A DNA stretch of 64,000 nucleotides, taken from positions 7,340,001-7,404,000 of the forward strand of contig CM050668.1 in NCBI GenBank assembly GCA_027574665.1. Direction: 5' to 3'. Positions 60,201 through 64,000 of the stretch are shown here, piece by piece (within the stretch, counting starts at the first letter, position 1; each line of letters begins with the position of its first letter). Below the pieces are notes generated by a model. The model was given only the letters and a program-made list of their open reading frames with translations. It did not search any database and was not told the DNA's origin. Origin of the DNA: Rhynochetos jubatus. Taxonomy: Eukaryota > Chordata > Aves > Eurypygiformes > Rhynochetidae. The position numbers and the translations under genes were made by a program.

Positions 60201-61508
60201 CGGGTTTCGGCAGCTGCCTACAGCAACAGTAGGTGAGGATTCTCTGGCCTAAGTTCCGTAGGAGGTCAGACAAGATGAGCTTGGTAGTCCCTGCTGGCTT
60301 TTAGAGCCTGAGCATCTCTCATTTGGTTTCTCCTGCTCTTTCCTTTCCACAGGCGAGGATCACTTTTCCTCTGAAGCCGACGCCGCTGTTGCCGAGATGA
60401 GCAGAGGCGCAGTCCTAGCGGCACAGGTACGTGAGGGCTGTCTGGAACAGCCGATTCGACTGCTGCTGTTATCCTCTCTGCCCCTAGCACGCTCTGTATG
60501 TTGCAGTCAAAACCAAAGCCGGAGCCTGTAGGCCTGGCTGCCGGACAGGGTTCTTGCGGAGAAATGTTGGTGCTGAGACCTTCCTTGTGCAGCGTCAGCA
60601 CCGCTCGGGGCTGTGTGGCTGGGAAGGGCCGAGCAGTCCCTCTTGTTGCTGATGCGGGCAGGGAGGAAGGGCACCGAACGGCTTTACAGAGCACAAAGTG
60701 GCCTCTTGTCCAGTGGACCACGTATTCACCTGGGTGTGCGCTGCTTTGCCAGTCTCAGCTGTCTTTGCAACACCGGTGCCAGGGGTCTGGCCTCTGGCTG
60801 GCCAGAGGGAGAAGCGAGGCTTCTGGCAGTGTCCCAGAGGCTTCTGCGTGCAGTGCCTGACCTCGGGGAAGAGGCGCTGACCTCTCGTGCCGTGCTTCTA
60901 ATGCTGGCTGTAGCTCTCCATGTCAGTCAGCTGGGACAAGCGGGAAACTGATGGTGGTTGAGCCGCTCAATCTCAGTTTGCTTTGGTTTCCTGCAGCGCT
61001 CAAACGCATCACGAATCTTGCAAGGGTATGGATTTGAGTGGCTAGAGCAAACCTGCCAGCAGGGTGTCCCGCTGCCTGGTGGCAGGAGCCGCGTTTCCTC
61101 TTGCCTACACCGAAGTATTGACTCCGATAGGCAGTGCGTGATGCTCGCCTTGCATCCTCCGTGGCTCAGACCCGAATGGCTGCATGTTGATGTTTTTCTG
61201 TGTTTGCAGGTCACAAATTACGACGGTGCGACAGGTCTGCCGCTGATACAGCTGTGGAACTTGATGGGAGACGAGGTGCGCATGTTGCCATGTGTATTTT
61301 TTCAACACTTCACAAAGTGAATTGTTCGTGCTAATCACTGTTAGCGTTCGTGGTTACGCAGACTTTCTGTTGTTGGTCAGGAACTTGCTGATGTTACTTG
61401 CCGGAGGTTTGTTCACCTTTCTACTGTTTTCTTTCCACCTCTCTTTAGGTGGTGTCTATAAACCGAACTCTGGTGGAACGAGGATTTGCTCAGTGGCTCG
61501 ACTACTAG
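49554..61508 (+). CDS. AKAP1: AKAP1 copy 4, A-kinase anchoring protein 1 (873 aa)
   Basis: Coding exons: 49554-51186, 53123-53256, 54260-54386, 54932-55062, 57189-57366, 58060-58210, 58830-58897, 60353-60426, 61210-61275, 61449-61508. The frame is intact and exon lengths match the other copies. It is the most changed copy at its N-terminal half: C26S beside the membrane anchor, R60Q, M304I at the start of the kinase-binding helix, R431C and V514E, plus N165K shared with copy 3. At D541 and M554 it carries the same residues as copy 1. KH and Tudor domains match copy 1. A small deletion sits just inside intron 4 but leaves the donor (gtaagtga) usable. Promoter and exon 1 are at about 45882-46570. 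Confidence 0.95.
55778..56561 (+). mobile_element. Degenerate solo LTR, intron 5 of copy 4
   Basis: Same element and position, 784 bases, with the 14-bp extra segment. Confidence 0.6.
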
Positions 61509-61622
61509 CAGTGTGCCAGATGCCTCGACAGCTCTCTCAGCGGAGAAAAACAAAATCTTATTTTGCGCTATTACAATTTGGTTTGGCAACCTGTTTACAC
61601 CTGAATGTAAGTTTTGTGGTCC

Positions 61623-61628
61623 ATTAAA
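61623..61628 (+). terminator. Poly(A) signal ATTAAA of AKAP1 copy 4
   Basis: Same hexamer and GU-rich context, 115 bases after the copy 4 stop codon. Confidence 0.6.
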
Positions 61629-61874
61629 ATCTGTGTTGCTGAACTGTTACCATTTCACTAGAAACACATAGCTCGTCTCAGTGAAAGGCAGGGTGTTAAA
61701 AGCCATAATGACAGATACCGTAGCTTTAAAGCAAAAAAACCTCCTCCCTGGCCTCTACTCAAATGGAATGCAAAAACCCTTAAACCCTGGGGCTTGCTGG
61801 AAGGTAGCAAGTGTCCCTGAAAGGGGAACTGTGGTTGCGTTTTGGTTCAAGATGTAGAATGCCCCATGACCACC

Positions 61875-62560
61875 GCCGGAGCGGGAAAGCCCCTACGACA
61901 GCAGCTCCCGGGCTGGCTGAGGCCCGGCCTGACGCCGCCGAGGCGCTGGGCCGCTCCCTGCCGAGGATGAGGGGCCGCGCAGCGGCCCGCCCCGCCGCCG
62001 CCACCAGGGCTGGCCGGGCCTCAGCGGCAGCGCGGAGCGGGGACTCCTTTGGGATGACTCCCCGCGTACCGAGGAAGGGAGGGCGGGAGGAGGCGGCCGC
62101 GGGTGAGGCGCAGCAGGGCGCAGGGTGTCTGTGGGGGTGCGCGGCGGCGGGGGGGCGGGGAAGACGGGCGGCGGGGGGGACCGGGACGCGCTCCCGCTCC
62201 GGGCACCGGCGGTGGCGGACCGGACCGTCCGTAAGTAAGTACTGCCGCGTGCTATCGGCCCACCCTGTCGGGTCTCGCACTGCCCGGGCGTGCCGCTGCG
62301 CCCAAGGTCAGCGCCACCGCGCCCGGCCCCCGGCCCGGCTGTCAGGCCCGGCCCGCGCTGCCGGTGGGGAGCACGGTGGAGGGAGCGGGGCTGCCCGCGG
62401 GCACGGCGGTGGCTCCGCCGACGTCGCCGCTGGGGCTCGATTGCAGCAGGCCGGGCTGTGCCGGTGCCCGCCGGGGAGCGGAGCTGCAGCGCCCGTGTGG
62501 CCCCGGGGCTGGGGAGGCCCTACAGCGGGTACCGGGCGGGGTGTCTTAGGGGAGGCTGCA
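61875..62560 (+). promoter_or_regulatory. AKAP1: CpG island, promoter and non-coding exon 1 of AKAP1 copy 5
   Basis: Counterpart of the other islands. Exon 1 would end at 62230, before gtaagtaagt. The coding exons of copy 5 lie beyond the window, so only the promoter, exon 1 and the first 1.77 kb of intron 1 are visible. The upstream ATG is at 62054, and its frame stays open to the donor as in copy 2. Confidence 0.75.
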
Positions 62561-62942
62561 GGTAAAGGCTGCACGGGTCCCTCAGCCTGGCTGAGGGCTC
62601 TGAAGGCTCTCTGAGGCCTCAGCTAAAGATGGGGCTTTTGTGTGTCCATGTGCACGTTACTGCTTGTTTCCCAGCCAGGCGGGGGCAAAGTCAATTAGCA
62701 CAGTCAGGAGAGAAGCAGCTGTGCTGACCAGAGGAATGCTGGGAGCTGGAATCAAACGTGATTCATTCCCGCTGCCAACCGTGCTGCAGCTACTTAGCAA
62801 TGAAAGCGAGAGGTGACCCAGGTGTTGCAGGCTGGGCAGTAACGAGGAAGGTGCCTGGTGTTGTCCCTTGTGCTCTGGTATGGCAAGGCTTGCTGTGTTA
62901 CGGAAACAGCCGCTCAAAACTGTGCTTAGCAAACTCTGTACG

Positions 62943-64000
62943 TCGCGGTGACTGCTGTTTGCTTGTAAGCCAGCAGGGAATATCGTCAGGAGCCAGGGAA
63001 TTGAATTCTCTTGCTACTGAGGAAGTAATGCAGCCTTGCTTTCCTGGAAGAACCCGTGTTGTTTGACTTTCTTAGTTTTGTTTCTTTCTTTGCCCCTTCC
63101 TCCCCCTCCTTGAAGCAAGGCAGACCCAAGGTCCTCGCGCTGCAGGACTGGGCAACTTGATCTGTGTCTGGCCACGTTCTTTGTCACAGTCCAGGAAGTT
63201 ACAGCGTGAAGCAAGGAGACAGGACGGACAGGCCTCTGGGTAGGGGCATCTTTGTCCCGAGTTAACTGCAGTAGTAGGAAACGACAAGAGCAGCTGCCCT
63301 TGAGCACAGTCCATCTGCTGTGGCTGGGTAAGGGGCTGCAGCATGGCAGTAGTTCTGGCTGTCTGTGTTTCCAGGCTGAGGTGGTGCCTTGGTCAGGCTG
63401 GCAGTTGTGCTGGTCCCTGCTGAGTGTTACCAGGGCCTCTGTGGACTTTGTGTCAGGTGAAAGGAAAGGGCTCGTTGCTGGGGAAAGTAGTAGCAGGAGA
63501 CAGTAACTGTACTTTTCTGCTGTTTGCTGGAGACGGTAACTGTACGTTTCTGCTGTTTGCTTTGTGCCTGCGAATGATCTACTGAGTTCCAGCCCCGCAC
63601 ATGTGTGCAGAATAGCCGAGGAAGAGCACGGGGCGTGCTGGAGTGCCGCACAACTGCTCGTGAGGGAAGCATGGCCTTTTCTTGGTAGCATGGACCAGGG
63701 CTGTTGAGCCTGAGCTGAGCTTTCTCCTCTTATGGGGAGGGTCACACTGCCACGCAACCTCCTCGGTCCTTAACGAGCTTCTTGTGCAAAAGGCGAACAC
63801 TCTGCAGGCAGCCACTGAGCTACTGCACCCGTCACCTGGTAATGTGAATGTACCTGTGGTTCTGGGAAAGGGTGGTACAGCTTTACTACATGTATTGTGA
63901 TGTCACAGTTTAGTTCGTGATGAGGTCGTTCCCTTGCATGTACTACCCAGTGCACTGGAGGAAACATCCCATTTGAGGTACTAGTACTGAACATCATCAG
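62943..64000 (+). repeat. Tandem amplicon unit 5, truncated by the window end
   Basis: The first 1,058 bases of a fifth unit, all within intron 1 of AKAP1 copy 5. It aligns throughout with unit 4 (same cgtcgcgg start, same two-copy minisatellite). No coding exon is reached; by comparison with unit 4, exon 2 would begin about 1.5 kb beyond the window. Its presence shows the array continues to the right. Confidence 0.95.
63496..63561 (+). repeat. 33-bp minisatellite, two copies (unit 5)
   Basis: Two adjacent copies at 63496-63528 and 63529-63561. Confidence 0.9.

Larger units (their letters stand above)
46950..62942 (+). repeat. Tandem amplicon unit 4 (15,993 bp)
   Basis: Full-length unit carrying AKAP1 copy 4 and the CpG island of copy 5. 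It has the most private coding changes in exon 2 (C26S, R60Q, M304I, R431C, V514E) and a small deletion just downstream of the exon 4 donor (after 54387). In other places it groups with unit 1, unit 2 or unit 3 depending on the site, which indicates a mosaic history. Confidence 0.97.

Noticed and set aside
61811..62614. 267-codon open frame through the CpG island of unit 4
   Set aside because: Alanine-, glycine- and arginine-rich low-complexity translation of a CpG island; broken in units 2 and 3.
1..64000. Array as a simple assembly duplication of one locus
   Set aside because: Each unit has private substitutions, different indels and one 1-kb deletion, and the variants form mosaics; copying one locus by error would not create these, though misjoined haplotypes cannot be fully excluded.
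1..64000. CRISPR array, tRNA, rRNA or bacterial defence system
   Set aside because: No short regularly spaced repeats, no tRNA or rRNA-like segments seen, and the gene structure is clearly that of a vertebrate.

Overview
The window is vertebrate, most likely avian, genomic DNA. It has long introns with GT-AG sites, a CpG-island promoter, an interspersed LTR of a type I recognise from bird genomes, and no operon-like gene packing. It consists entirely of a head-to-tail tandem array. Four complete units of about 16 kb (1-15991, 15992-31968, 31969-46949, 46950-62942) are followed by the first 1,058 bases of a fifth (62943-64000). Neither end of the array is visible.

Each complete unit carries one whole coding region of the same gene, AKAP1 (A-kinase anchoring protein 1, also called D-AKAP1, AKAP121/149, S-AKAP84 and TDRD17), on the + strand. 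Exon order is: a GC-rich non-coding exon 1 in a CpG island, lying at the 3' end of the preceding unit; a very large exon 2 coding for residues 1-544; then nine small exons coding for the KH domain, the Tudor domain and the C terminus. The joined exons give an uninterrupted 873-residue protein in all four copies. The protein has an N-terminal mitochondrial membrane anchor, a long acidic and serine-rich linker, a PKA-regulatory-subunit-binding amphipathic helix, a KH RNA-binding domain and a Tudor domain. Reading through the exon 2 donor gives a 573-residue alternative form with a hydrophobic tail, which resembles the short S-AKAP84 arrangement.

The units differ by scattered point changes, small indels, and one deletion of about 1 kb in unit 3 whose junction carries a small fold-back palindrome. 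Variable sites support all three possible groupings of the four copies, so sequence has been exchanged between them. Most coding differences change an amino acid, yet none breaks the reading frame. Intron 5 of every copy holds the same degenerate solo-LTR-like element, so that insertion predates the amplification. I see no second gene, RNA gene, CRISPR array or bacterial feature. The many other open frames, mostly antisense or intronic, look like chance frames in GC-rich repeats.

The sequence alone cannot say whether the array lies on an autosome, a W chromosome or a germline-restricted chromosome. What it shows is a recent, homogenised and still-intact amplification of a mitochondrial RNA-binding and kinase-anchoring gene that is normally single-copy.
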